From positions 2,480,001 through 2,544,000 of the forward strand of contig JARFXM010000003.1 of assembly GCA_029532625.1 (NCBI GenBank): 64,000 nucleotides of DNA. The letters run 5' to 3'. The notes under the pieces were generated by a model. It worked only from the letters and a program-made list of their open reading frames with translations, made no database searches and had not been told where the DNA came from. The stretch comes from Lomentospora prolificans (lineage: Eukaryota > Ascomycota > Sordariomycetes > Microascales > Microascaceae). Below are positions 35,423 through 46,527 of the stretch, one piece after another. The position numbers and the translations under genes were made by a program. Numbering within the stretch: position 1 is the first letter of the stretch; each line of letters starts with the position of its first letter.

Positions 35423-37282
35423 CTATAGGGCGGCTTTAGCATGACGGCCGTGGAAGCCAAAGCCTACTGCAAATTCACATTCTGCCCGACCAAGCTCCTT
35501 CATTGTCCTGGCATCAAGGCAGAGCAGATAGCTCTGTTGGTTCAACCCATCAAGAACAACGGAAAGGAGTACGCCATCATCTTCACTAATACCGTTTGGA
35601 TGGGGACAGAAAATTGCTTCTCCAGGTGTATGGCCAATCGGACCTTGCCACATAAGCACCTCTCGAGTTTCCGTATCGGTTTTGATCAGTGAATCGAACA
35701 AGGTACTCAAACCTCGACTCGAGGCGCTGTAGACATAACGATGGCGGCGAAGAGAATATTGAGGATTGTATGTCGGCAGCTCTCCCGCGTGGGGAGCTGG
35801 AATCTCTAGGATGGGAGCAAGCAGGTCATTGACCTCGGGACCATGCTTGCTCCCCCCGGATACGCCCTTGGTGGGAAATCGGTACCGCACAAGTGTTGGC
35901 CTGGTATCGGTATTCTGACTATCCTCTTTCCAGAGCTTCTCTGTCACACCGTTACAGTTCAGCAGGACATCATAGTAGAACGTCTTGAGGATATCTCCGC
36001 TCTTGAACTGCACGAGCTCGCAGATAACGTCACCGTCCTCTTCAAACGAGTTGGTGGAGTGGAAAAAGAAGGCCCCGGCTGTCTTGAATTCGGCTACCAA
36101 GCCTTTCCCGGCCTTTCGGTCGACGATAAGCCATCTGCATGGCTGTGAGGGATTAAACTCAGTCGCATCTAGCAGGTTGCCGACCAGGGGGATAGAAATG
36201 CCGCCGTACTTGTAGTGAACTGACGGAACGCAGAGCACAACATAACTTGGAGTCAAGAAAAAACTGTGGATGTACGCAGGCTTGATGTGACTACTGGAAA
36301 TTGTGGCCAGAATCTTGACCTTTCCAGTGGACGCAACAATTTGAAAGACCCGGTAAGTGGCGGTTCGCCCGAACTCCATATTATAATTGAAGAAGTCTCC
36401 TGTCTCCGGATCGCGCTTCCCGTGGGCTGCGGAGATAGGGCCTTTGAGTTCGGGGTGTAACTGCTTCTGACTCACAACCCCAATGGGTTCCAGGGTGGCA
36501 GGGTCGACCTCTAAGAAAGAGGCGGCATCGGTGGCGAGGAAAACATTCTGGGCAGATGCTCGATGGCCAAGTTCTGGAGCGCCGTTTGTTGTAAGCGGTG
36601 CGTTTGGCTTCGTTTGAGCAGAAGATGAGGAAGAGAGGGCTCTCTTCGCAGGGAAGTCTACGTTGACGGTTACGGCAATGTTCGCCTGGTCAGATGGGCG
36701 TCGGAAGACGCTCATAAACTTGCCAAATAGACCAACACAAGGATCGGCCTTTTGGGCAAACGACATGCTGCGGTAGGTGCCGTAGCGCTTGATATCTTCC
36801 ATGATGTGGTCCGATTGACGGCGCGATGAGTAGAACACGCGCACCCCAGAGCCAGAAAGAGACTCGCCACTCGGGGTGGCAGCCTTGTTCAAAGCCACAA
36901 TTTCGAACCGATGGGTGTGGGCAAGACCATCAAACCAGTGGGAGATCCCAACAGTACCGCGTGCAGTATCCTCGACTTTACAAACTCCGGGGCCGGTGCG
37001 GTAGAGACTCCCCGCAGCCCATGCTGGGATGTCACCCTTGACCCTCAGCTCAATAGGGCCCCGGTGTTCTGTAAGGCCATCAAACTACAACGCAGCACGA
37101 GTGTTAGCTGGCCACGCAGATTTGCCTCGTTAGGTAAGAAGAAATGGGGTGAAACTTACACCCGCCTCGTTAGGCCAATCTTTGAAGGACAATTTCGCCA
37201 TGTTCTCCGAGATTTCCTTTATGTTTGCTGCCTCATCGGCAGATGTAAACCGCAACGGGTTAAGAGTGTTTGAGTCTGTCAT
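35423..37282 (-). CDS. Carotenoid cleavage oxygenase, CarX-like
   Basis: Two minus-strand exons, 37282-37160 and 37084-35423, give 594 residues. Members of the family cleave a double bond of a carotenoid or apocarotenoid with O2 at a non-heme Fe(II) held by four His. Likely ligands are His262 (SAAHGKRD), His314 (YIHSFFLT), His383 (FFFHSTNSF) and His586 (GFGFHGRH). The start, with FKDWPNEAGFDGL, ELRVKGDIPAWAAGSLYRTGPG and SHWFDGLAHTHRFEIV, resembles Fusarium CarX (retinal-forming beta-carotene cleavage) and animal BCO enzymes more than the torulene-cleaving CAO-2/CarT type, as I recall those sequences. No carRA, carB or rhodopsin gene lies nearby in this window, so it is not in a visible carotenoid cluster. 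No signal peptide; cytosolic or lipid-associated. The substrate is an inference. Confidence 0.85.
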
Positions 37283-39259
37283 AGCGATCCAGGTGGGCAG
37301 GCTGTTCGGTATTTCTGGTAGTTTATCTTGAGAGAGGCTAAAGGTGTTAGTTTATCATGCATCAGACAAATTAGTCTAGATAGGATGATGACTGTAGGTT
37401 CAAAATACAATGGTGTGTTCAGAGAGTCAGCTTGGAGACCTCAGTATAAAGCGGTGAATCAGATTCTTGGAAGTCTGGTGACAGCCAGAGAGAAACCCAA
37501 AGAAGACAATAGGGAATTGCCTACTACTGAATGGCTTGATTGGACTGCTACTAACGAAATGGTTTAGCGTATAGTTGAGGAGGGAGCAACCAGGTGAAGC
37601 TCAAGAGTAGAGTTGGCTTCGGGTCGTAGTCGCGTTTGTTCACTCGGTTGATTTGGAAGGAACGAAGCCTTTATATAGATACTTGGTGCTGCTCATAGTT
37701 CAGCAAAGCCTAGTATAAGGGCCTGTGGCCTAGCATCGACACCCAAACGTTTCGAAATATCCCCCCTCGGCTCAAAGCGAGAAAGAAGTATGCAGTGGTT
37801 GGCAAGAGACAACGGCAAGGAACGGCGGTTCGTTCTTGTTCTAGCTACGAGCGCCATGACCATTGGAAGCTTCCGCTTGTGGTAGTTGCAAGTCCCAAGT
37901 CCTCATAAAGACGCGCGGAAAGGCTTCGTACTCGCTAGCCGAAGAAAGGGCGTCTCCGTGGCTTACGAGTTTAGCTGCAATGCCCCCTTCTCGAGCTGGG
38001 AGGGGGGCGCCTTTTCCTCGGTGGATACGTAGAGTTATAGTTCTCACACCATGTGCCAACCCGTCAACCGGGCCCCCCCCCCAACCAACCGCGGCCCCCA
38101 AACACCCCCGGGAGCTTACGTCTAACATACATTGACAGGAGACAGATCAGTTTCTTTGCATCCACATGAGCGCAGGGAAAGCGTACCATGACCCGGGCTA
38201 GCCAGTGAGTTGAATGGCCTAGACGGGTCCTGATGGAGTGAAGTGCCACAGGTCAACAACGGCCGGGGCCCCTGTTGGTGTAGGATAATAACTGCAACGG
38301 CAACGAATCCTCATAGACGCGAAGGGGCGGAAAATATCCGCCTTTGGCCGTTGGCGTCGAATAAGAAGCGAAGAAAGGTGAAAAGCCCGCTGCTGCACGT
38401 TTACCGCATTAGCGCCTGGGCGAATGCGAGTGCGCATGGGGTGAAAATTGGCTTCTTTTTTTTTCTTTTCCTCTTCTTGTCTCTTCAATTGATCCCTGGT
38501 GGCTCGCCCTTGCACTACACAATATCTCTGCCCGATCCTCTCCTCTCGGAACGAAATGTAATCAACCCCGAGGTGACGTCGCAGTGCGAGAGTGAGCGCC
38601 ATGGCACTATGCCGTTAATGGCAAGTTGCCAAGTGCCGGCACTTTACTCTTGTCGGCTTGCCTGGCGGGTGGTTAGGCCAGCGAGTCCGAGTCCGAGTCC
38701 GAATGCGAACGCTTTTGGCACGCATCACTCTTATGAGGTCGGTCGAATTCCCGGATTTTTCGGGATATATGTTGACGTGGGTGGAACCCCGCGTAAGCCT
38801 GGATCTCTCCCTGTCGGCCGGGTGTCGCGGATGGCTGGCCGCTGGGCTGGCCTGCTCCCTGGATTGCGCTGGCTGTGGTTCCCTTGAGAAGAAGCGAGGG
38901 GCTGGACGCAAGCCTCAAAAACGCATTAGCCGACCAGGAGAGGATCTCATCACCAAGCCCACAGCTATATGAGAGCGTCATACACATCTAACGCCTTCAT
39001 TTAGGCCTGCCTGCACCAGGAAATGCGGCATGATTTGGGTCTGAGTACTCACCCTTGCTTTGGTTGGAATGCGCAAGCAAGCCGAAAGCGAAAATGAACG
39101 AAGCCTATTGATGTTATTGAAACATTGCTAATCGAAAAAGCAAATCCTACCGCAACACCTTGAAATTCTAAATGTTTGTTACACATGTGGTATCAGCAAA
39201 GGTTTTCCCTATCCAGCTGTTGATCTCATCTCTCTGCCCGTTTGCCTCATTTTCGGCCA
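37283..39259. other. Intergenic, promoter of the carotenoid oxygenase
   Basis: Two kilobases without a trusted gene. Small-scale features are a C-run near 38071-38082, three tandem gagtcc hexamers at 38683-38702 and a T-rich tract near 38455-38480. Long overlapping open frames at 38219-38987 on both strands carry no domain and a poor composition for coding. Confidence 0.55.
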
Positions 39260-40236
39260 TCATAACTCGTCCTTTTCGTCAGCCTTCTTCTCCTCCGGTT
39301 GCTTATCCTCCTTGGGCTCTTCCTTCACCTCCTCGTCCTTCTTCTCCTCTACAGGTTCCTCGATACCCTCCTTCCTCGCTAGTACGTTGGCATCAATCTT
39401 GATGCTAATGAGCTTCTCCGCGTTCGGGTTGGTCTTGCTAGGCCATGCAATGACGGCTCCGTCAGCATGTGTGGCCTGGTATTTGCTGAGATCGGAGAAT
39501 TGTTCTAACGAGAGAAGAGGGGATGTTAGTACCTTCGCTTCATGGGTCGTAAAGAGAGCGATGCCGGCGCAGTCTACGGAATAGACGACCACAGTCCGGA
39601 TGCCGAGGGGGAAGGAGCGGTAAGAGAGGTATGGGGGAAGTCAAGCCATTCCTTACCTTCACAGTTGCTGCCCTCCGCGATCCAAAGCGGGAGAATCTCA
39701 TAGATGGCACCCGGCGCGAAGATGGCGACCTTCTCACTATCGGTGCTCCTATCGACAGTTTCGCCTATCTCGACAGTGTGCTCAATCGTATCGTCTTCAT
39801 CCTTAGGCTTTTGGAACACCCCAAAGAGACCCTTTCCGGGGCCTTCTGTCCTCTCCTGCTCCTCGATCCATTCCCTAACCTTGAGGGGCATGTCGACGTA
39901 CTCCATCTTCAGTAGACTACGGTCGTGAAGGTGGCGGTCCCAACCACCCCAACCGCCCGGATACTCGCGCCCAGTGAAGAAGTCCTTGAGTCCAGGCGCC
40001 CAAGGACCAAGACCTTTCGGAGGCGGGTCCATGAGTTCGTGGAGCGTATATTCGTGAGCGCCGAACTTCTCAGACGCCTCACAGGCGGCATTGTAGCTGG
40101 CCATGGCCTCGGGTTCGAATGGGTATTTCCACTTGAAGGTCTCAACCTTGGTGGGTTTGGGCGAAGGTTTCGCGCCAAAAGCATGGACCGTGGTGGCCAA
40201 GAAGGCCAACATGGCGGCGGCGGCGTCTGCCCTCAT
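39260..40236 (-). CDS. Unrecognised protein with signal-like N-terminus and Lys/Glu-rich tail
   Basis: Exons 40236-39657 and 39573-39260 give 297 residues (ccttac donor and cta acceptor on the plus strand; the join reads GSNCEDCAGIALF). The first ATG gives an Ala-rich lead; a second ATG at 40212 (MLAFLATTVHAFG) would give a cleaner signal peptide and may be the real start. The middle has many aromatic residues and a Gly/Trp-rich segment (EYPGGWGGWDRHLHD) followed by a conserved-looking stretch ending VREWIEEQERTEG. The last 40 residues are nearly all Glu, Lys and Asp, ending KADEKDEL. That end resembles an ER-retention signal of the KDEL type. No family was recognised. Single short intron; expected in the secretory pathway if the N-terminus is a signal (inference). 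Confidence 0.65.
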
Positions 40237-43200
40237 TTTCGCCTCGAAACTCTAAAGGTAGTAAGCTGTTATACAGGTAGCGAGCTTGGGATCGCTCTTC
40301 GACGGCAAAGGTACAAGGGCGGGTACAAAGAAAGGTAAGTCGAGGCTCTCGTCAGATTTAATTCCCTCGAAATGAAGCAGGCCTATCGTCACAGAGATCC
40401 AAACGAGAAGGGCTGATGATCCGAAGAAGAAGGCAATTAAAAGTAGTAGTAGAAAAAATACTTGATAACTCCCATTCTTTATACTCGGACCACGCGAAGA
40501 GGCCAAATGTCATATTTCATCATCCAAAGCTGTAAATGCATTGCTGTCCTTAGCAACGGATCTATCATACTCCGGAATTCCCATATCGGAAAGCGTCCCG
40601 TAGGTGGTCCTCAGGAAAATGGAGCCAAAACGAGAGCATGATGGGTGGATAAATGCAATCGACGGGCCGCCGATATTAACTCCAGCAATTGGAGGAAATG
40701 ACGGTTTCTAATAATTCATTCCACGGATTAATTGGGGACCTGATCACTAAGCGGCCTTGCCCCACATCGCCCCAGGTTTCGTCAGGTACGACCACGGTGA
40801 AGAGAAGCTCGTGCACGCAGCCAATCTCCCGGGCAGGTACGAAGGTACTGGTTAAGTCAACCAAGAGGAATCACGTGTGGCCTCTCCTCTCGACCCTGGT
40901 CTCGAGTTCCCGAGCTAGGTGACTTGTCGGAAAGTACGCCAAAGGATTGAGGCTCTCCAGCATTCTCTTGTAATGCATACTCGGTCTGACCCAGGACAAG
41001 GTGGACAAGGCGGGCAGATGGGTCAGGGCTTCACGATACCCACTCTCTGACACTTCGGAGCTCTCCGCAACAGTAGGGCTCGTTTCGTGTTACAACTTTC
41101 TGAAGGGGGACAATGCGGCCCTGCCAGCATGTGGGGAAGTCTCCGCGCCCAATATTCCTCTGCGCGGCTAAGAACGTCAGTCAAGGCTGGACAAGCTGCG
41201 GCCGGCCGACCGAGATGGATATTGTCGTCGCGAAAGCTTTCGAATCTCTTAGGCGGTATCGACTCGGCGTTGTTTTGGTCAGCCAAGGGCATTTTGCGAG
41301 CTCTTATGGTCCATATAGAAACAGATTCCCAATTGCTCCATAAACATACCACACATTGAGCACAAGAGGTTCAGGTCGATCTTTCTCGTCGTTCTGTCCT
41401 TCTTGGCCCATGGCCGACTTTCCTTTCCGTCGCTCAACGAGTCGCCCCGGCGCCCGTCCTCCGCACAATTGCTGCTCCGCTAGGTACAAGGCGCGTGCAT
41501 CGGGCTGTTGCATATTCGAGGGCTTTTCTGCGGGTCGTGAAACCAGTAAGCAGAATGAGGCTTTGCCCCAGCGATCGCCTGGAGGGCGTTTCATCGTCCT
41601 TCCGCGCTCGGTTTTCTCGTCACCATACCCCAGCACCACGTCTGCACAGTCGTTTCCAACGTCTCTAAACAGATGAGTCTACATGCAGAATAAAGGTTAC
41701 CTCGCGCGTTCTATTATCTCGGGCACTATTCTTTTAAAATGCAGACAAAGCGGCCTCGACCCAGTCTCAGCCCAATTTGCGGATATTCCCTTTACCGGGG
41801 ACCCCGCTGTTGCTATCGTGGACGTTTTCCGGTTATCCTTCTTCTTCTTTTTCTTTCTTTTCAATGCAATGCACGCGGCATCTTTGCCGACTTGGCCCCC
41901 TCTTCCCACATGCCAAATGCAACGAGGAGCGAGGGGGGAGCATGCCGGAAACCATGGAACCTTCCATTCGACTGGTATACTTGCAAGCCTAAGGTCAGTC
42001 CCAGTCTGTGTTGCTGGCTGGCCAGTGACCTCTAGGCCCTCATCCGATGTCTTTCTGCCCTGTCAGTGCTCAAACAGTACGCTGGGACAGGTCTAGCCTC
42101 AGATGACATCAGCAATTAGCATCTACCCGGTGAGGGCCATCCCCAAACTGGCTGACTGAATGGATTTTTCCAATTCCACTGCGTATGGCTTTCTTCCATA
42201 TGCACATCGGATGCTCAAAACCACCCGTTGATACCTAGAATTTAGTCACGTAAACGAAGAATTCAGGGTCAGGCGTACGAATTGCAGTGCCGAAGGCATT
42301 TCCCGGTGTTTTCACGGGCCATTGCATGCGTCGCGACGACGACCACCCACACAAGACGCTTATAAGACTAGCCCTTGCCAATTGATCGACTCTGTGCGCG
42401 AGGATTTGACTTGGTGTGGAGCCAGTCATATTGGGTCTCTTCGCCCACACGTCTTTAGAACGTGGTCGCTTCCGAAGATTCGATCAATGATTTTCCCTGG
42501 CAAGCTACGTTCGAGTCCCCCCCAACAACAGCGGAGCCAGGCTGGAGCCACCAGTTGTGATATTACGAGGATAAAGGTCACCAAGGTGGAGCTCATGAAC
42601 GTGCCTGTCGAAAAGTTAAACCCCCGCCCCACTGGCTAGGTATGTTGGCCTTCTGAGAGCGAAGCTCCTCCCCTGCGTACAATCTTATAGTTGGGGGCTC
42701 GTCGAGAGCAGCCTAGGCCAAATCGGGCATTCCGCTAGCATTAGGGAAGCGTCAAGAATCGTGAAAAGTGCAAGCGGCTATGCTCAGCTCGGTACAGAAT
42801 CATCCCTTACTAGTGTCCTAATTGAGAGAGCGGCGAGGATTCCAGAAACTTGGGCTCACTCTGAGATATTTTGGCGCATCTCAGGCTTTCGACCTCGCTC
42901 GCGTAAATCCTCTCTTAAGCGCAGCCCTGCCCGTCTCCGAGCCCTCAACGTCGCTCTCGGCGCTGCCGTTCAGTGGCTCTTCAAGAGATGCTTGGTGATG
43001 GATGAATCTGGAGGCGGCATACTTTTATTTTAATTCTCTCTCTATTCTTTATTCCTTTTTCGTATATAATGTCAGATCGACTTCTCCTTCTTCAGCTGCC
43101 CACGATGCCGGCCGAAATCGGGGACCGTCTTCGCCGACAAGTCCAATGTTATTCTCCTGCACACCGGCCTCTCGGCGTCACGCTCTCGGTCTATACGAGC

Positions 43201-43849
43201 TTTTTCGGCCTTCCAGGCCGGCTGTTTTCTATTTTCTATTGGCTCGATATTAACACCGAGCAACAAATAGATCCTGGGCAATATTTGTCTTTGCCCACCT
43301 TGCGACTACGTCCGGAGAAGATCGACGACTTCGTCAGGGCCATCCCAACAGCAAATACGATTTAAATCATTATTTATAATAGTAACTCTCTTAAGTGTCA
43401 CGGCCCTGATCATCCCTGATCGCGTGTCGCCATGACTCAGCAGCCATACACCTGTATCCCCCCTCCAGCCTAGATCTGCCCACCGAGCTTCTCTCCTTCT
43501 TCTTCCTCTCCACGGATCAACATCTTCAGATAGCTGATATCAGAGTCGTGATAGAACTAGTATGTCGGCACCCTCAGATGGGTCCACCAGATAACCCGCC
43601 CAAACCCACGGGCCATCAGCCCATACCCATTGCCCATTGCCCGCGGGTCATGGGCGGGTAATGGGCGGGTATTCCGAACCCTAGTTGGGGTCCTCAAATT
43701 TTCGGGTTTACACTCTCCCTCCTCTTACCTCTTCTCCTTTCCCTTGCCCTTTTTTACTAGTACTTTAATATCTCTTCTCTTTGTCTTACCTATTCCCCCA
43801 CCTTTCCCCACTGTGAAGGAAGCATCCCCTATCCTCCATAACTATATCC
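40237..43849. other. Gene-poor intergenic stretch
   Basis: 3.6 kb with only weak open frames (41356-41676, 41683-42096, 42761-43033, 43069-43365), none with a domain or supporting splice structure. The transposon-end-like GC-rich block at 43570-43684 is listed separately. No tRNA or 5S gene is recognised. Confidence 0.5.
43560..43684. mobile_element. Possible hAT-type transposon end or MITE fragment
   Basis: The segment contains repeated GGGCGGGT/ACCCGCCC, CCCATTGCC and gggtaatgggcgggta words in both orientations, starting near tatgtcggcaccctcag and ending near ggtattccgaaccctag. Dense subterminal repeats of this ACCCGCCC/CGCGGG kind next to a TAGGGTTCGGAATACCC-like end are reminiscent of fungal hAT element termini from memory. 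No transposase, partner inverted repeat or 8-bp duplication was found in the window. Confidence 0.35.
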
Positions 43850-45754
43850 ATGTCCGTGGCGGACATGCCGCACGTAGCAGGAGCCATTCAGCAGGTGAGC
43901 CTGGGAGAGGCCCCTGCCGTAGACTTGCTCGACCTTGCCGAGGCATATCGAGAACTGCGCCGGATTGATGGCCTTGAGCAGGCCATCAGCCCTAGTCGCT
44001 ACAAAAAGGTGCACCTGTATGACAGCAGCGAGGATGAAGAAAGTGATTCTGAAACAGAAGAGGATGAGGACGAGGACGAGGACCGATCCGGGTCACGCCA
44101 AATTCTCCGCCAGATAGACTCCCGTCGAGACTCCCTCCGCGCAAGAGCCGCGGGCCTCTCGCAAGATAAGATTAGACCGCTAAAGGTGCTCGATCTTCCA
44201 TTCGACATCTTAAAGCACATCTTTGACTTTCTCAGATACAAATCCCCCATCTCCCGCAGACAGCGCCGGTGGATGATCGCATCATTCGACCCGGACGGGT
44301 GTCAGAGGCGGAACATCCAAAATGCCCGGCTCGCCTGCCGTCTCTTCCATACTCTAGCCTCCCCACTCCTCTTCTCATTTCTCCAGGTCAGCCTAGACAA
44401 GGAATCTCTGGAGATCGTCGACGAGATCTCTAAGAGGCCCTACCTTGCCTCGGGCGTGTACGGCGTGGAGGTGCAGCTAGGATACCGGCCGAGGGAAGTA
44501 GCGCCGGACATCGCGGCGTTCATAAACTACCGCCTTAGAGATCTGGAGCCTATCAGAGACTACTGCGCCGACACTATCTATTCTACCTTTGTCCAGTACT
44601 CGGGCAGTGAGGAACCAGACGAGGATGTGATCAAGGAAAGGGACTTATGCGAAGTTGCCCGAGACAATTACTTTGTTATACAGTCCGCATGGGAAAGCTT
44701 TCTAGACCCCTCACTTCCGCCCCCAGAGAGCGATTCCGATGACATGGTTTCCAAGTTCCAAAAGATCCTGACTAATGGCTATGACACCTACCGTCGAAAG
44801 CAACGAGAGCAAGATGCCCTCCTCGCCAACAGATCCTTTGCTAGCGGCTTAGCTACGGCGATGGCGCGAATGCCACAAGCCCATGCCCTCAGTTTCAAAG
44901 ATAGCATCCGCAGCTCTGAAGCCTTAACCAGGCACCAACCCTTGATCCTAGTGAACTCGGAAGAGTTAGTCCGATTTATATCAGACCCTCTAGAGTGGAG
45001 GACTATTCTCGCCATGCCGGAGGCTCCAGAACCTGCCCCTGTCAAGTTACTCTGGGAGATACCCATGGCCCTCGCCAAGGCTAGGGTGAACGTGCTCTCG
45101 TTTCGCCTCAACTGTTTCCCTGTAGAGAGCAGGTTTTCCATGCTTCTACCGAGCAGCAATGATATCCCTCTAGCTACTTCGTCGTGGCACGATTTACACG
45201 CAGCCTTTGGCCACGTCGAGTATTTTGATTTCGGAAATAGCCTTACAATGAGATGTGAACAAACTGGGCCGCCTACGCCGGACGACGCCTTTTACACCGA
45301 TAATTATCTCACTACTGTCCTCTCGAGCCCCCACCTCAAGGGATTTGACTTGAGATTTAATGCCTATTCTAGGCGGCAATTTCAGCAGGATCCAGAGATC
45401 AAAATGTATGATGCCACCCTGGTCGTTAAGTCAACGCTAGTATGCGCGCCATTCCTGAAATACGCCCGTATATTCCATATGGCCGTCGACCAAGCCACGA
45501 TGGAGGCATTTTGCCGGTCCCTTGGACCTTGTTTATCCGAGTTGCACTTCTTCGCCGTCCACCTAGCCGACGGGAGCTGGGCGGAGATCCGGCAGACGCT
45601 GCGCGCCAAGTTCTTGGACAGGTTCCTAGCGAAAAGATGTGCTATTCATGTTTTCGGGTTGACTGGGGGCGAGTATGGACTTAGCGAGTTTGGGACAAGA
45701 GTTTTCGACCGTAGGGCAGCACTTGAGTTTCTCGGCGAGAAGGAGGCCTCATAG
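43850..45754 (+). CDS. F-box-like domain protein, intronless
   Basis: A single 634-residue open frame without introns. Another in-frame ATG occurs at 43865. Residues 58-80 are a strongly acidic stretch (DSSEDEESDSETEEDEDED). An F-box-like segment follows at about 113-165: VLDLPFDILKHIFDFL, then NIQNARLACRLFHTLASPLLF, the usual pattern in large fungal F-box-like families. The remaining 470 residues lack clear leucine-rich or WD repeats. F-box proteins connect substrates to SCF ubiquitin ligases through Skp1; many fungal members of this kind are lineage-specific and their substrates unknown. The nearby transposon-like block and gene-poor flanks fit an accessory gene. The F-box call is good; the function is not known. 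Confidence 0.8.
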   Translation: MSVADMPHVAGAIQQVSLGEAPAVDLLDLAEAYRELRRIDGLEQAISPSRYKKVHLYDSSEDEESDSETEEDEDEDEDRSGSRQILRQIDSRRDSLRARAAGLSQDKIRPLKVLDLPFDILKHIFDFLRYKSPISRRQRRWMIASFDPDGCQRRNIQNARLACRLFHTLASPLLFSFLQVSLDKESLEIVDEISKRPYLASGVYGVEVQLGYRPREVAPDIAAFINYRLRDLEPIRDYCADTIYSTFVQYSGSEEPDEDVIKERDLCEVARDNYFVIQSAWESFLDPSLPPPESDSDDMVSKFQKILTNGYDTYRRKQREQDALLANRSFASGLATAMARMPQAHALSFKDSIRSSEALTRHQPLILVNSEELVRFISDPLEWRTILAMPEAPEPAPVKLLWEIPMALAKARVNVLSFRLNCFPVESRFSMLLPSSNDIPLATSSWHDLHAAFGHVEYFDFGNSLTMRCEQTGPPTPDDAFYTDNYLTTVLSSPHLKGFDLRFNAYSRRQFQQDPEIKMYDATLVVKSTLVCAPFLKYARIFHMAVDQATMEAFCRSLGPCLSELHFFAVHLADGSWAEIRQTLRAKFLDRFLAKRCAIHVFGLTGGEYGLSEFGTRVFDRRAALEFLGEKEAS

Positions 45755-46527
45755 GGTGTGATGGTTCGGTCTCCGTCCGTTGCGGGCACACCACTTTTGT
45801 GGCTGGTTAAGCGAGATAGCCACTATTGACAGGGCGGGGGTTACTATGTGTGTATCACTGGAACCTTTCGAATGCCTCGTTCTATGTTGGCGCTAAGTTC
45901 TTCCCACCCATTCCTCTCGCTACCTACCGGTTCTCTCGTAAAAATTCATCAAATTTCCGGCCAAGTGAGAGGTAGTTCTAAGAGGTTCTTTTAGGTCCTT
46001 GGATGACGTTTGGAGTGTTCTTATTGGATGATAGGGTTACGCGTTTTTGGACCGGCTGATGCCAAGTGGAAAGGGGGATAGCCCAAGTAGTTCTACTTTG
46101 TGAAAGGACCAAGCTTCCAGTCGGGTACCTAGCGTACAGGTTGTTGCACCAGTCAAGATAGCACATTGTCCATAACACGTGATGAAAATCTGGGGAATCA
46201 GAAAACGGCATTCCTGGCAGCTGCACACACATTACATGTTCCAAGCCAAACACATACAGTGCGAATTGACGGCAGTTGCACCTCCACGACACCGCCGAAT
46301 CAGTCGCCTGGAGTTGATGAGAATGGATACCACATATCACGGGTCGCCGTTACAAACATGGATCAAGTAAATCGTTGGAATTTCGATGCTCCGTAGCCTG
46401 TTCCAATCGCCATTAATCCTACAAGGAGTAAACATTATAACGCCAAGAACACCAAGCCGAACCCCCCCCAATGCAATGATACAAGAAACACTCAGGATCC
46501 TCCACTCCATATCTAGCAGCTTTCAGG
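45755..46527. other. Convergent 3' intergenic region
   Basis: 773 bp between the F-box gene stop and the coiled-coil gene stop. It is expected to hold both 3' untranslated regions. Short open frames here (45978-46396) show no features. Confidence 0.55.

Noticed and set aside
38219..38987. Long overlapping open frames on both strands (214 and 127 codons)
   Set aside because: No domain, many rare codons, Arg/Ser/Pro-rich composition and mutual overlap; judged chance frames in promoter DNA.
42400..42520. Possible tRNA (gttcgagtcc-like T-arm near 42508)
   Set aside because: No matching acceptor stem, D-arm or anticodon arm could be fitted around it.
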